The position numbers and the translations under genes were made by a program. From positions 62,001 through 126,000 of the forward strand of contig CAJPLV010000001.1 of the NCBI GenBank assembly GCA_905371715.1: a DNA stretch of 64,000 nt. The letters run 5' to 3'. The notes below the pieces were generated by a model. The model had not been told where the DNA came from. It ran no database searches and worked only from the letters and a program-made list of their open reading frames with translations. The DNA is from Candidatus Saccharimonadota bacterium. Lineage in GTDB: Bacteria > Patescibacteriota > Saccharimonadia > Saccharimonadales > Saccharimonadaceae. Shown piece by piece: positions 15,232 through 23,900 of the stretch. Positions within the stretch are counted from its first letter, which is position 1, and every line of letters begins with the position of its first letter.

Positions 15232-16185
15232 ATGTCATACTATAGTAAAGAGTCTGATGTTCGTGTAGTGTCAGATGTTGTGAAAGAGTATCCTTATATG
15301 ATTCGTATCTACATTTATCATAATTCATTCCCTATCAACCCTGCCCCTAAGTTGATTGCAAGTCGTAGAAAAGATAAGCCCGACGATGTTGATATTATTC
15401 GCTCAATTCGTCGTACGCGCACAACGATTTATGATTTAATTCTATCTAATAAGTTCGATTATTGGTGTACATTTACTTTTTCTGCAAAAGTTGGTGACCG
15501 TTTCGATGAAAAGTATTGCCGTCATACTATGATGGTTTGGCTGCGTAATCAGCGTCGACACTCTCCTAACTTGAAATATCTTGTTGTTCCTGAATATCAT
15601 AAGCGGTGTGAGGATTGCGTGAATGCTAAGGTTAAAACTTGTATTCATCCTGATCGACCAAAAGCTGTGCATTTTCATGCTCTTATTGCTGATTTCAATG
15701 GTGCGCTTCGTCTTACGAAATTACGTACAAAAGCGGGTCAAAAAGTATATAATGCTACTGGTTATCGTTCTGGTTTTACAAAGTTTGTTGAGTTGTACGA
15801 TACTGAGAATCCCGAAAAGCTTGCAAATTATATGACAAAATATATCACAAAAGATATGCCAAAGTTTGGCGGTAAAAAACGCTATTGGGTGTCTCAGAAT
15901 TTAATTCGCCCGAAAAGTACAGTTAATGGAATATTCGCGTTTCGGCTTGAAAAGCTTATTTGGAATAGGATGCCTAAGTACGTTACTAACGATTTCGAGG
16001 TTATGGAAATTCCGAAAACTTCAGGTATTGCGCTTACGCGTGATGTGCAGGGTCACTTATTAGAGGTCTCTCCGACAGCCTCTACGGATGAGAAAAAACG
16101 CCTGGCTGCAATGCGCAAGAGATCGCGCGAGGGCGTGGATATATTTGCGCATTCACCAAGCGTTTGTACTTCAATTAGCCGTTAG
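15232..16185 (+). CDS. rep: rolling-circle replication initiator (HUH endonuclease, pII-like)
   Basis: 317 aa. Three Rep motifs are visible in order: motif 1 WCTFTF (about residues 78-83), motif 2 HFHALIADF with the metal-binding His-x-His (147-149), and motif 3 YMTKYITKD with catalytic tyrosine candidates 200 and 204. A Cys/His cluster (CEDCVNAKVKTCIHP, 126-140) just before motif 2 may bind zinc. It would nick the double-strand origin to start phage genome replication. The two-tyrosine arrangement resembles phage-type rather than single-tyrosine plasmid Reps. Confidence 0.85.
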   Translation: MSYYSKESDVRVVSDVVKEYPYMIRIYIYHNSFPINPAPKLIASRRKDKPDDVDIIRSIRRTRTTIYDLILSNKFDYWCTFTFSAKVGDRFDEKYCRHTMMVWLRNQRRHSPNLKYLVVPEYHKRCEDCVNAKVKTCIHPDRPKAVHFHALIADFNGALRLTKLRTKAGQKVYNATGYRSGFTKFVELYDTENPEKLANYMTKYITKDMPKFGGKKRYWVSQNLIRPKSTVNGIFAFRLEKLIWNRMPKYVTNDFEVMEIPKTSGIALTRDVQGHLLEVSPTASTDEKKRLAAMRKRSREGVDIFAHSPSVCTSISR

Positions 16186-16213
16186 GCGTATTGCGAGCAT
16201 GAAAAAAGGCGCT

Positions 16214-16248
16214 CAAGCGGGTTGCTCAAGCGCCTACTTTTATTGTAG
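16214..16248 (+). terminator. hairpin and T-rich tract after rep
   Basis: GGCGCT...AGCGCC with an inner AGC/GCT stem, followed by TACTTTTATTG. It also contains the direct repeat GCTCAAGCG twice. It separates rep from the convergent 72-aa gene and probably stops both. Confidence 0.55.
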
Positions 16249-16458
16249 TATTTCGTACCAAATTTTTGTTGCTTGTTCTATTTGGCTACGTCGTTCCCTG
16301 CTCTCTTGATACAGGTTATGTATGTCTGGTGTTGTCTCTCCATAGAGCCATTTCCACCAGCTTAAGAGTAGATTGTATAGTTCTAATTCTGTTCTTGGTG
16401 TTTCGTCTGTGTTGACGTTTATCCCCAGCCCTGTGTTTGTGAATATTCTGATTCTCAT
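16240..16458 (-). CDS. 72-aa reverse-strand prophage protein of unknown function
   Basis: ATG at 16458 with AAAGGA 8 nt upstream on the - strand, so it is probably expressed. It begins MRIRIFTNTGLGINVNTDET and has a helical, Trp-rich middle (LLLSWWKWLYGE) and a charged C-terminal helix. No domain is recognised. It is the only gene on the opposite strand inside the prophage, lying between rep and the right attachment repeat, where accessory or regulatory phage genes are common. It could be a regulator, an immunity gene or an anti-CRISPR. The last is prompted only by the self-targeting spacer in this genome. Confidence 0.6.
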   Translation of the reverse strand: MRIRIFTNTGLGINVNTDETPRTELELYNLLLSWWKWLYGETTPDIHNLYQESRERRSQIEQATKIWYEILQ

Positions 16459-16731
16459 AGCATAAATCCTTTCTTATTATTCTTGCTATGCGGTCGGGTT
16501 ATAGGGTTTCAAAATTAAAAACATATGTGGAAATACAGAGGATTATGCAGCAACTAAAAATATAAAATTAATAATCCCCTGCTATTCGACATTGTTTTTT
16601 ATTTTAACCCTATATAATAAATCGACAGCAAGAATAAAAACGTTTGGTTGTAAATTCGTCAAGTATTTTTGTAAATTTTACATTCTATATTGTACGACGC
16701 TACATAACAGAGGTAGTCAAGGTTATCACAC
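16459..16731. other. non-coding right end of the prophage with nested inverted repeats
   Basis: No credible gene. TTATTCTTGCT (16477-16487) is inverse to AGCAAGAATAA (16627-16637). Inside it TATAGGGTT (16500-16508) is inverse to AACCCTATA (16606-16614). Together they could fold a large cruciform or RNA. ATTGTACGACGCTA (16689-16702) is a 12/14 match to the attachment core and may be a degenerate or accessory recombinase site. Confidence 0.4.
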
Positions 16732-16751
16732 CGGACATTGTGCGACGTTAA
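16732..16751 (+). repeat. attR, right copy of the 20-bp prophage flanking repeat
   Basis: Exact copy of 10675-10694. Bases flanking the two copies differ, so the identity is limited to the 20-bp core, as expected of a site-specific recombination product. Confidence 0.8.
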
Positions 16752-17215
16752 GTCTATGTGTAAAACATGAATGAGATTGCGTCCCTTTTGTTACTGTTTG
16801 GTTGATTCCAAAGATTTATTGCCTCACAACTTTTTAGTTATTTTATATTTACCCTGCCTTTTATGTATGTATGAGATTTTGTCTTTATGCACGTATTTGT
16901 TTGTATTTTGCCATCTTTATGCTAGTTTTTCTCAAGCTTATTTTATTAGATTTCATTATGTATATATTTATTGTAACTACTTACATCTACAAAAATCCAA
17001 ACTTTTGCGTTTGAGCTTCCTGAGCAAATCGTTAAAATTAAAATGTTCTATATTTGTTCTAAACCTGTTGGTTGCTGGACAAAATATAGATAGGTAGGGC
17101 TAGTCCTTGTCGCTTATCGATTAGCTTTAGTAGAGTCTCGCTTACTCATGCGATAAGGTTATACATCACAAAGACCAGATCTCTAAATAACACTCCAAAT
17201 TACTATAAGCATAAG
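16752..17215. other. AT-rich stretch between prophage and dinD without a supported gene
   Basis: A Cys/Leu/Tyr-rich open frame (16771-17097) looks like chance in AT-rich DNA: low-complexity hydrophobic composition, no ribosome-binding site, no family. Nothing else is seen. This should be the chromosomal right flank of the phage insertion site. Confidence 0.4.
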
Positions 17216-18055
17216 TTAGATGTTAGAACTATCAATTTTAGGTGTACTCTGGTTTTCAATGCGGCGCTGTATTTTTTCAGTATCTTCAGCTGCTGGAAAA
17301 TCCTCTGGGTTCATACCTTGCTGATTGCGAATAGTCGTTCTAACTGCGTCATTATTATCGTTATTGTCATGAAGCACAGCGTTATACGATGATATCCCGT
17401 AATTCTCTATATTAGCTGCCGTCATTTCGTTCGCCAATGTTTTACCTGCCAGCACAACGTTGTGGGCTTTATTAGCCCAAGGTTTGTTTCTGGTGTTTAG
17501 CTTTCTTTTCATCTGCTTATTAGTTTTGCCGCCGAAGAAAGACTTATCGCCCTCGCCTTTTATTCTAGCTAACCCTCTTGAACTAATACCCGCCTCAATG
17601 ATACTAGAGGATAATCTCTTGTCTGATTCGGAAAATTCACGCCGACGAGCAAGTCTGTCCATGTCTTGTCTATATTTATCTGACATCTCCTGCTTGCGTG
17701 TTTGAATAGCAAAATATGCCTGAGCCTCCGCAATCTTAGGTTTTTTAACGGGACTACCGTTTTGAGCAATAATATAACATGCAAAACGCGTAAGCTTTAT
17801 ATCATCTATAGCTCTTGGGTTGCCGTACCCTATAGAAACCATTTTCGACACATCTCGAAAATGGTTTTCCACAGGAACACCTGTTTTAGATATTGCTATT
17901 TTAGCCCGTGTAATTACTGGAATGAAACCATCCCACGCCCCGTATTCAAGAGCTTCGCCAAGCTCCCTAGCATACCAAAACTCACCTTGCTTATCTTCAT
18001 GCTTGATAGACTCGAAAATGCTATCACTTTGTTTGATTTTTAGCTCGCTTGCCAT
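17216..18055 (-). CDS. dinD: DinD-like DNA-damage-inducible protein
   Basis: 279 aa. The N-terminal half (SIFESIKHEDKQGEFWYARE, then LGEALEYGAWDGFIPVITRA, HFRDVSKMVSIGYGNPRAID and RFACYIIAQNG) is the conserved DinD/BRO-N-type domain. Escherichia coli DinD antagonises RecA filaments. Many relatives occur next to mobile elements and defence genes. The C-terminal tail is Asn/Asp rich. An extended -10 box TGGTATAAT ends 6 nt before the ATG (-10 at 18062-18067), without a Shine-Dalgarno sequence. The start is only 17 nt from the terminal CRISPR repeat, in the direction of array transcription, so read-through expression is also possible. Confidence 0.8.
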   Translation of the reverse strand: MASELKIKQSDSIFESIKHEDKQGEFWYARELGEALEYGAWDGFIPVITRAKIAISKTGVPVENHFRDVSKMVSIGYGNPRAIDDIKLTRFACYIIAQNGSPVKKPKIAEAQAYFAIQTRKQEMSDKYRQDMDRLARRREFSESDKRLSSSIIEAGISSRGLARIKGEGDKSFFGGKTNKQMKRKLNTRNKPWANKAHNVVLAGKTLANEMTAANIENYGISSYNAVLHDNNDNNDAVRTTIRNQQGMNPEDFPAAEDTEKIQRRIENQSTPKIDSSNI

Positions 18056-18061
18056 ATCTTT

Positions 18062-18070
18062 ATTATACCA
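18062..18070 (-). promoter_or_regulatory. extended -10 promoter of dinD
   Basis: TGGTATAAT on the - strand. The -10 hexamer ends 6 nt before the ATG at 18055, giving a leaderless transcript. It sits directly between the array end and the gene. Confidence 0.55.
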
Positions 18071-18072
18071 AA

Positions 18073-18966
18073 AAGCTCATCGTGATTATTATAACACTAC
18101 TGTAAAACGGCTCAATGATCATGATTCACCGCCCGTCCGTTTCAGTACCATTCAATATAACACTACTGTAAAACTCGTGCAGCGTATATACCCTCTATTT
18201 ACGTGTTTCAGTACCATTCAATATAACACTACTGTAAAACGCCCTACCGTGGGGGTCGCTCTCCACCCCTGTTTCAGTACCATTCAATATAACACTACTG
18301 TAAAACTGCAGAGAACGCTGCGTTCACGGTGATCACGTTTCAGTACCATTCAATATAACACTACTGTAAAACGCCAAAACAGCGGCATGTTGGCATATTT
18401 GGGTTTCAGTACCATTCAATATAACACTACTGTAAAACAGCTACTCCCTACTAGAGCTAGTAAATAGAGTTTCAGTACCATTCAATATAACACTACTGTA
18501 AAACGTATAGCAAAACGCAAGCGTTCTGTCAATAGTTTCAGTACCATTCAATATAACACTACTGTAAAACGAAAAAACGACGCACCCGTATCAATTACCG
18601 GTTTCAGTACCATTCAATATAACACTACTGTAAAACAAGTTGCGCCGGTATCATCACTTGAAATGGGTTTCAGTACCATTCAATATAACACTACTGTAAA
18701 ACACCGAGGATCAAGAGCAAGAAGCGTTTGTAGTTTCAGTACCATTCAATATAACACTACTGTAAAACCATTTCCTCTCTTTATAGGTACGGATACTAGT
18801 TTCAGTACCATTCAATATAACACTACTGTAAAACTAGCGTTGCTTGTTAATCTTGGCTGCGGCTGTTTCAGTACCATTCAATATAACACTACTGTAAAAC
18901 GCGCAATCACTAAATCAACCGGTTCGCCCTGTTTCAGTACCATTCAATATAACACTACTGTAAAAC
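18073..18966 (-). CRISPR. type II-A CRISPR array: 13 perfect 36-nt repeats, one degenerate terminal repeat, 13 spacers
   Basis: Perfect repeats start at 18139 and recur every 66 nt to 18931-18966. Every spacer is 30 nt. In crRNA direction (- strand) the repeat starts GTTTTACAGTAGTGTTATAT and ends TGAATGGTACTGAAAC, close in pattern to the Streptococcus pyogenes repeat. The repeat at 18073-18108 keeps only its crRNA 5' half (up to TGTTATA), marking the distal end, so the leader is at 18967-19019. Direction is set by the tracrRNA anti-repeat. Spacer 18637-18666 is identical to murG 8266-8295. No other spacer matched the window, including the prophage, by eye. Confidence 0.98.
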
Positions 18967-19019
18967 CTCAATTGTGAAGTCTTACAGGGGTGAACGTGAT
19001 AGCGCTTACCCTGTTGTTA
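18967..19019 (-). promoter_or_regulatory. CRISPR leader
   Basis: 53 nt between csn2 and the first repeat. On the - strand it ends CACAATTGAG directly before GTTTTACAG. The ATTGAG end resembles the leader-end motif (ATTTGAG) that guides type II-A spacer integration. It also holds a possible hairpin (ACAGGG...CCCTGT). No clear -35/-10 pair is seen. Confidence 0.6.
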
Positions 19020-19709
19020 TTATGAATTGGTACTAAAATCATACAAATCGTCATCAATAGCGAGAATATTCTCCTCGTTTAACTTGTCTTTACAGTTTTT
19101 CTCAATAAAAAGTACTGAAAAGTGATTGTTTTCTAGATATTGTAAAAGAGCTTGCAACTCGCTGTGCGACAATAATTGGCGCTGGTTTATCAAAATAACT
19201 AAACGTTTTGATAATAATTGCTGCGCTGAATCTATAATACCATAAAGTTTATCAAGATAGTTATTCCCTGTGTTGGCTTCTAGTCCTACGTGTGCCATTT
19301 TCAAGAGGTCATTGATAGATATTTCTGTTTGATAGTTCAGATTTTGCGAGAATCCAGTATTTATGGCGCCGAGGATATCCAAAATACCTGTCTCTATTTG
19401 TGCTAATTTTACTGCGTCGATGTCGCTGTTGTCTTGAATATTTTTGTAGAGGACCGCCGTGATGGTTCGATTTGCTAGATCGTATGAATATATATCGGTG
19501 ACAATCAGAATGTCTTTTGCGAAATTCAGAGGGTCGTGGTTGCTATCGTAAATAACGGTACGATTGTTCCCTTCCTTCTTAGTGTATGTGTCAAGAATGT
19601 CTTCAACAACTCTCCTGAAGAACAAGTCATTGCAGATTACTAAGGTTGCGATACCACCATCGCTTGGTATGAATAGTGTATTATCGAATCCTGAAATGCT
19701 AATATTCAT
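19020..19709 (-). CDS. csn2: Csn2, type II-A adaptation protein
   Basis: 229 aa. Last cas gene, directly before the array, and the gene that defines subtype II-A. Csn2 forms tetrameric rings on DNA ends and helps Cas1-Cas2-Cas9 acquire spacers. Sequence conservation in Csn2 is weak. Support comes from length, position, and stretches such as TEISINDLLKMAHVGLEANT and LVILINQRQLLSHSELQALL, where core Csn2 proteins have similar helix-strand elements. The start (ATG 19709) overlaps the cas2 stop by 4 nt. Confidence 0.85.
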   Translation of the reverse strand: MNISISGFDNTLFIPSDGGIATLVICNDLFFRRVVEDILDTYTKKEGNNRTVIYDSNHDPLNFAKDILIVTDIYSYDLANRTITAVLYKNIQDNSDIDAVKLAQIETGILDILGAINTGFSQNLNYQTEISINDLLKMAHVGLEANTGNNYLDKLYGIIDSAQQLLSKRLVILINQRQLLSHSELQALLQYLENNHFSVLFIEKNCKDKLNEENILAIDDDLYDFSTNS

Positions 19710-20026
19710 AAAACCACTGTCCTATCGGTACTTTGAATCGATAACTCCTCATACTCCCCTGCTAAATATTCCATTGAGGCGAATTGCCGCTCGGTTATCG
19801 TCAGTAGCTGGACGACACCGTTATCGGGTATAATTTTCCTTAGCCTGTCGTAGGTTGATTTTTCATTGGTGGAGTTGAGTACCAGCTTGCTATAGACGGA
19901 TTGTTGCATCATGACAAAGCCTTCTCGGGTAAGCTGTTTGCGGAATGTCGCGTATATTTTGCGCTCGCGAGCGCTAACCATTGGTAAGTCAAAAAATAAA
20001 ATCATTCTCATATAGCGTACTTTCAT
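19706..20026 (-). CDS. cas2: Cas2
   Basis: 106 aa. Begins with a beta strand carrying the conserved aspartate (MRMILFFDLPMVS) followed by ERKIYATFRKQLTREGFVMM, the ferredoxin-like Cas2 core, with QQSVYSKLVL in the second half. It bridges two Cas1 dimers in the integrase. It starts 2 nt after the cas1 stop and overlaps csn2, so adaptation genes are translated together. Confidence 0.95.
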   Translation of the reverse strand: MKVRYMRMILFFDLPMVSARERKIYATFRKQLTREGFVMMQQSVYSKLVLNSTNEKSTYDRLRKIIPDNGVVQLLTITERQFASMEYLAGEYEELSIQSTDRTVVL

Positions 20027-20028
20027 AA

Positions 20029-20907
20029 TTATGTTAAATCGTATTCAGGTAGCTCTTTTTCGCTACTCTCTTCCATCGCTCTAAAAAATAACTTGACGTA
20101 GATATTGATCGCGTTTGATAAGAACTGTTCTTTGCCGAGAATGACAACTTTGTGATTGAGGATGTCAATGAGGCGGCTCTTGAAGAAGTCGTCAAACGCA
20201 AAGCTCCGGCATTTATACACCTCACGGTCAACAACAGGACGAAACGGCTCCATGAGGTCGCAGGTGAGATTAAAAGGATTGTATTCGTTGCAATGATTAA
20301 CTCCCATGGTTGTCGAATAGCCGGCGGCGGTTATCTCCCTATTGAATGCCGAGAGAAGAATTGCATAGCCATAGTTGAGTGCCGCGTTTATGTCGCTGGA
20401 GCTATCGCGCGAAAACTGCGGACCGAACAATTCCTTGAAATAGAGTTTGGCGGCGTGTGCCTCGCGATTGGTGGTGTCTCCTGGTAAAACTGATGTGGCA
20501 AAGTTCATAAGTATTTCGCATGTTGTTTGATTTGCAGTCTTTTTATAAACTACTTGAGCTTGTTTAATGATTTTTTGAGTGATAATTCTCTGCCATATGC
20601 AGTCTTTGGTTGATTGTGGCCACTGGCTTTGGCGACGCATTTGTTTGCTGGCATTATGCGCGCCGTAATACGGTATTATCTCGCTGTATGGATTGCGCTG
20701 GTGATCGCAGAATATTATTTTCACCTTGTAGCGAGCCAACTCACATAGCAAGTAGGCTGTTAAATTAACAGCGGTATTTTCAATTATCAAGGTGCCAATT
20801 TCGCTAATATGAAGAGCTTTTTCGCTGCCATCACTGATGATAAGCATGTAGTCGTTTTTATAGCTTAGCTTGCAGCGATTCTTGACGATGACGGTTCGCC
20901 AAGACAT
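20029..20907 (-). CDS. cas1: Cas1 integrase
   Basis: 292 aa. The type II Cas1 pattern is clear: N-terminal beta domain (MSWRTVIVKNRCKLSYKNDY and LHISEIGTLIIENTAV), then the helical catalytic part with INAALNYGYAILLSAFNREI (conserved Glu) and VNHCNEYNPFNLTCDLMEPF (His and acidic metal ligands), then RPVVDREV. It integrates new spacers at the leader end. It lies 2 nt downstream of cas9. Confidence 0.96.
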   Translation of the reverse strand: MSWRTVIVKNRCKLSYKNDYMLIISDGSEKALHISEIGTLIIENTAVNLTAYLLCELARYKVKIIFCDHQRNPYSEIIPYYGAHNASKQMRRQSQWPQSTKDCIWQRIITQKIIKQAQVVYKKTANQTTCEILMNFATSVLPGDTTNREAHAAKLYFKELFGPQFSRDSSSDINAALNYGYAILLSAFNREITAAGYSTTMGVNHCNEYNPFNLTCDLMEPFRPVVDREVYKCRSFAFDDFFKSRLIDILNHKVVILGKEQFLSNAINIYVKLFFRAMEESSEKELPEYDLT

Positions 20908-20909
20908 GC

Positions 20910-23900
20910 CTAACGGTCCCGCCCTAATGTTTTTCCGTCTAATTTTCGGCGGTGCAGCCCAGTGATAGATTCGTAAACGAAGGTCAGCTTGGTTGGATCA
21001 AGGGATTTGCCCGCCATACGACCAAAGGAGTTTGGTAGACCTAGCTCTGGAAATACAGGTTTCTTTTCGCTGCCTTTCATATCTACCCTATCGGAACCAG
21101 CATGCGTAGCTCTTAAGACCAGGCCAATGACTTTGATTTTATCATCTAGTGATAGTTCGCTGTATTCAACTAATGCGCTCTGGGCATTATGGCCAGCATC
21201 ACCAAATTGCTGGTATTGATTAGCGAGCTTCTCGGCATAAATTCCCCAAAACTTCTCTACTCCGCTAATAACTCTATCTCTTTTTTCTATTTGTCTATTG
21301 CGCTTGCGTTGTAGTTTATTGTCGTCGGCAGCCTGTTCTTCTGAAATTGTCACATGCGGAATTCCTTGTTTCAATACTATTGCTATAGCGTATTCGATGT
21401 CATAGGGCAATTTCAGTTGTTTGGCATTAGTGACCTCGCTGCTGCCAACGATGAATTGCTCATTGCCGTCATATTCAATTTTCTGGTTTATTGGTATTTT
21501 TGGAACAAGAACTATAACCTGCCTGTAATTTTTACGAAGATATTCATTGATTGAGCCTGGTTTGGTTTTTTCTAGCGTGTAAACTTGAGTTGGCACGCTG
21601 ATAATCTCGTTTACAAAAACATCCTTGTTACGCACCTGCTTAAGATATCTTATGGCCATAAAATAGGCTGCTTTTCTCCCTGAATATCCACCGTATTTAT
21701 CGACCGGCAGGTTCGATTTTCTAGTAATCATGGTGGCGCCAGAATCTTTACCGTAAATAGTCTGGTCGTAGAATTGATTGTCGCCAATTTCAGTTTTCTT
21801 TGTAATCAGGCAGTCATTGTATTTCATCGTTCGGTCTATGACATCGTGTGCGGTTTTACTCTGCCAGATAATTTCACCGGTATTTGTATTAGTAAAGTCA
21901 TAGTTCATTGACGCGAGGATAAAGCTGCTACGATCCGTATCGGTTTGTCCTTTAGATTTGAATTTCATGTATTCACCGTAGATGAATGCGTTATCTAGTT
22001 TTGGATAGCGAATTTTTATGTACTGAGCCAGGGTAGCGGCTAGATAGGCGTCTTTGGCATGATGCAGGTCGTTAATTTCTCGGCATTTTGGCAAGTCATG
22101 GATGTGACGGTACTCAGAACTCATACCAGCGCGGATCGTGAATACCTCTGTTGATGAATTGTGGTATTTTTCGGTCAGCATTCTGGCGAGGTGTTTGGTG
22201 ATTTGCCGCGTCTCAACAAGCTGACGGTTGACAAATCCAGCAACGCGGTCTTCAGACAGTTGCTTTTGGCTCGCTAGACGTTGAAATTTAAGCTGAGACA
22301 TAAGCTTAGCATTTTTTAGAGATATCCAAATTGGGCGCATATGGTTTTGGATATCAGGCGCGATAGGATAATCATCAAGTTTTCGCTGGTTTTCTTTGCG
22401 TAGCACTAACACAGTATTGTCTAGCGAATCGTCTTTGGTTAGCGACCGCGGCAAGATGTGGTCAATCTCACTGTCTCGGAGGTCGTTTTCAATATCAAGC
22501 GGCTCGCCTGTATAAGCGCATTTGCCATTCTGGAGGAAGTATAGGTAATATTTTTTCCGATCAAGTTTATCTTTATAATCAGCTAATTGCGATTTTATAT
22601 CAGATTTAGTATATTCTTTGCCGTAAAGCTCCTTGTACATTTTTTCAAGCTGGCTATATCTGCTTTTGGTCCTGACCTTTTCATCTTCATTGCGTGCCAT
22701 CTCGATGCTAATCAACTTTGGTTCGTAGCCGATTGTGTCGACAATCTCGTCAATAATCCTAACGCTTCGCCACAAAGCACGTTTGATGCCAGGCGATCCG
22801 GCGAGTTTTTTAATGTCGTCGTAGGCTATGTCTGTGCGCTGGTCTGCCGACAAGATATCGTCAATAATCTTTTTGAACTCGTATCGATCGCTTTGGATGA
22901 TCTGTATAAAATTATCTTTGGAGTGGCGCATCGTCTCTATGACGGTTAGTTCGCCGTAAGGCGTATGTGCGATAATGCCGTCAAGAAGCTCGCGAGACAG
23001 TCGTCCCCAGCCGCTATAATTTAGCTTCAAAATAGCGCGAAGCTGGTTCTCGTTAAAGATATTGCTATACTTTCGTAGCTTCTTAGCTAGAATCCTTTTA
23101 TCTTCAAACAAAGTGATCCACTTGATAATCTCTTCAATGGCTTTTTGATTGGTTGGCGTAATTTCAACACCGATTTTGTTTGTAAAATCAAGATAAGACT
23201 TACGCGATGAAGCAAACGATTTCTCTTTGGCTGTTCCAGAAATAACAAGAGAGTCAGTGTTGTATATCTGGTTGTCATAGAGATATTTGACGAGCTTTTT
23301 GTAAGTGACTGAAGACTCTTTGGTGAATAGCTCATCAACGATGCGGTTCTGGACGTCAGAACTCAGTCTTTCGCCGTTGACGGTTACGTTCTTTAATTCA
23401 TTGCGAACTTCGTATTCCTGATAAAGCAGCGAATTTTTAGGGAGAACCTCTTCGTCTGGCAGACACGTACAGTTGTTGCGCATTCGGTCAATGAATTTCT
23501 CGGCGGAAGCTTCGTCGTCTATTATTTCATCGAAATTCCACGGATAGATCACGCCATCTTTCTTTTTGACTGACCATGCAAAATCACTACCAGTTTTGAG
23601 CGGTCCGATATAGTACGGTAATTTGAATGTGAATATACTAATGATTTTATCGCGATTTTGAGCCAAGAACGGGTAATATTGCGCTTGGTTGTCGATGATT
23701 CTTTCAAGCTCATATTGGTGAATCTGATGCGGGATAGCGCCGTTATCTCGGATGCGTTGCCTAGAGAGAAATTCCTCTAGCTCAGCCCGCTTCTCAAATC
23801 GCTGGTAGCGCGGGTCATCCTTGGCAACTTCGCCGAGCTGTTTTTTGATGGATTTGTATAAATCATCGAGATTTCGCTTGTGGTTGTTATATAGCTCAAA

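Larger units (their letters stand above)
10675..16751 (+). mobile_element. integrated filamentous phage (inovirus-like prophage), 6.06 kb
   Basis: A 20-bp perfect direct repeat, CGGACATTGTGCGACGTTAA, occurs at 10675-10694 and 16732-16751. It brackets a block of AT-rich genes in inovirus order: ssDNA-binding-like protein, coat-like protein, tiny membrane proteins, large adsorption-like protein, Zot/pI ATPase and HUH replication initiator. The size matches typical filamentous phages. There is no integrase gene, so host XerCD-type integration is a reasonable inference. There is no secretin, as expected for a host with a single membrane. All main genes look intact. Confidence 0.88.

Noticed and set aside
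16592..17097. Two open frames right of rep (60 and 108 aa).
   Set aside because: Cys/Leu/Tyr-rich low-complexity products, no ribosome-binding site, and the first one runs across the attachment repeat. Chance frames in AT-rich DNA.
18571..18600. A second murG-directed spacer: reverse complement of this spacer resembles murG near 8547-8567 (18 of 21 core positions).
   Set aside because: Only about 19 of 30 positions agree overall and several mismatches change amino acids, so chance is not excluded. It might target murG of a distant relative but is not a self-match.
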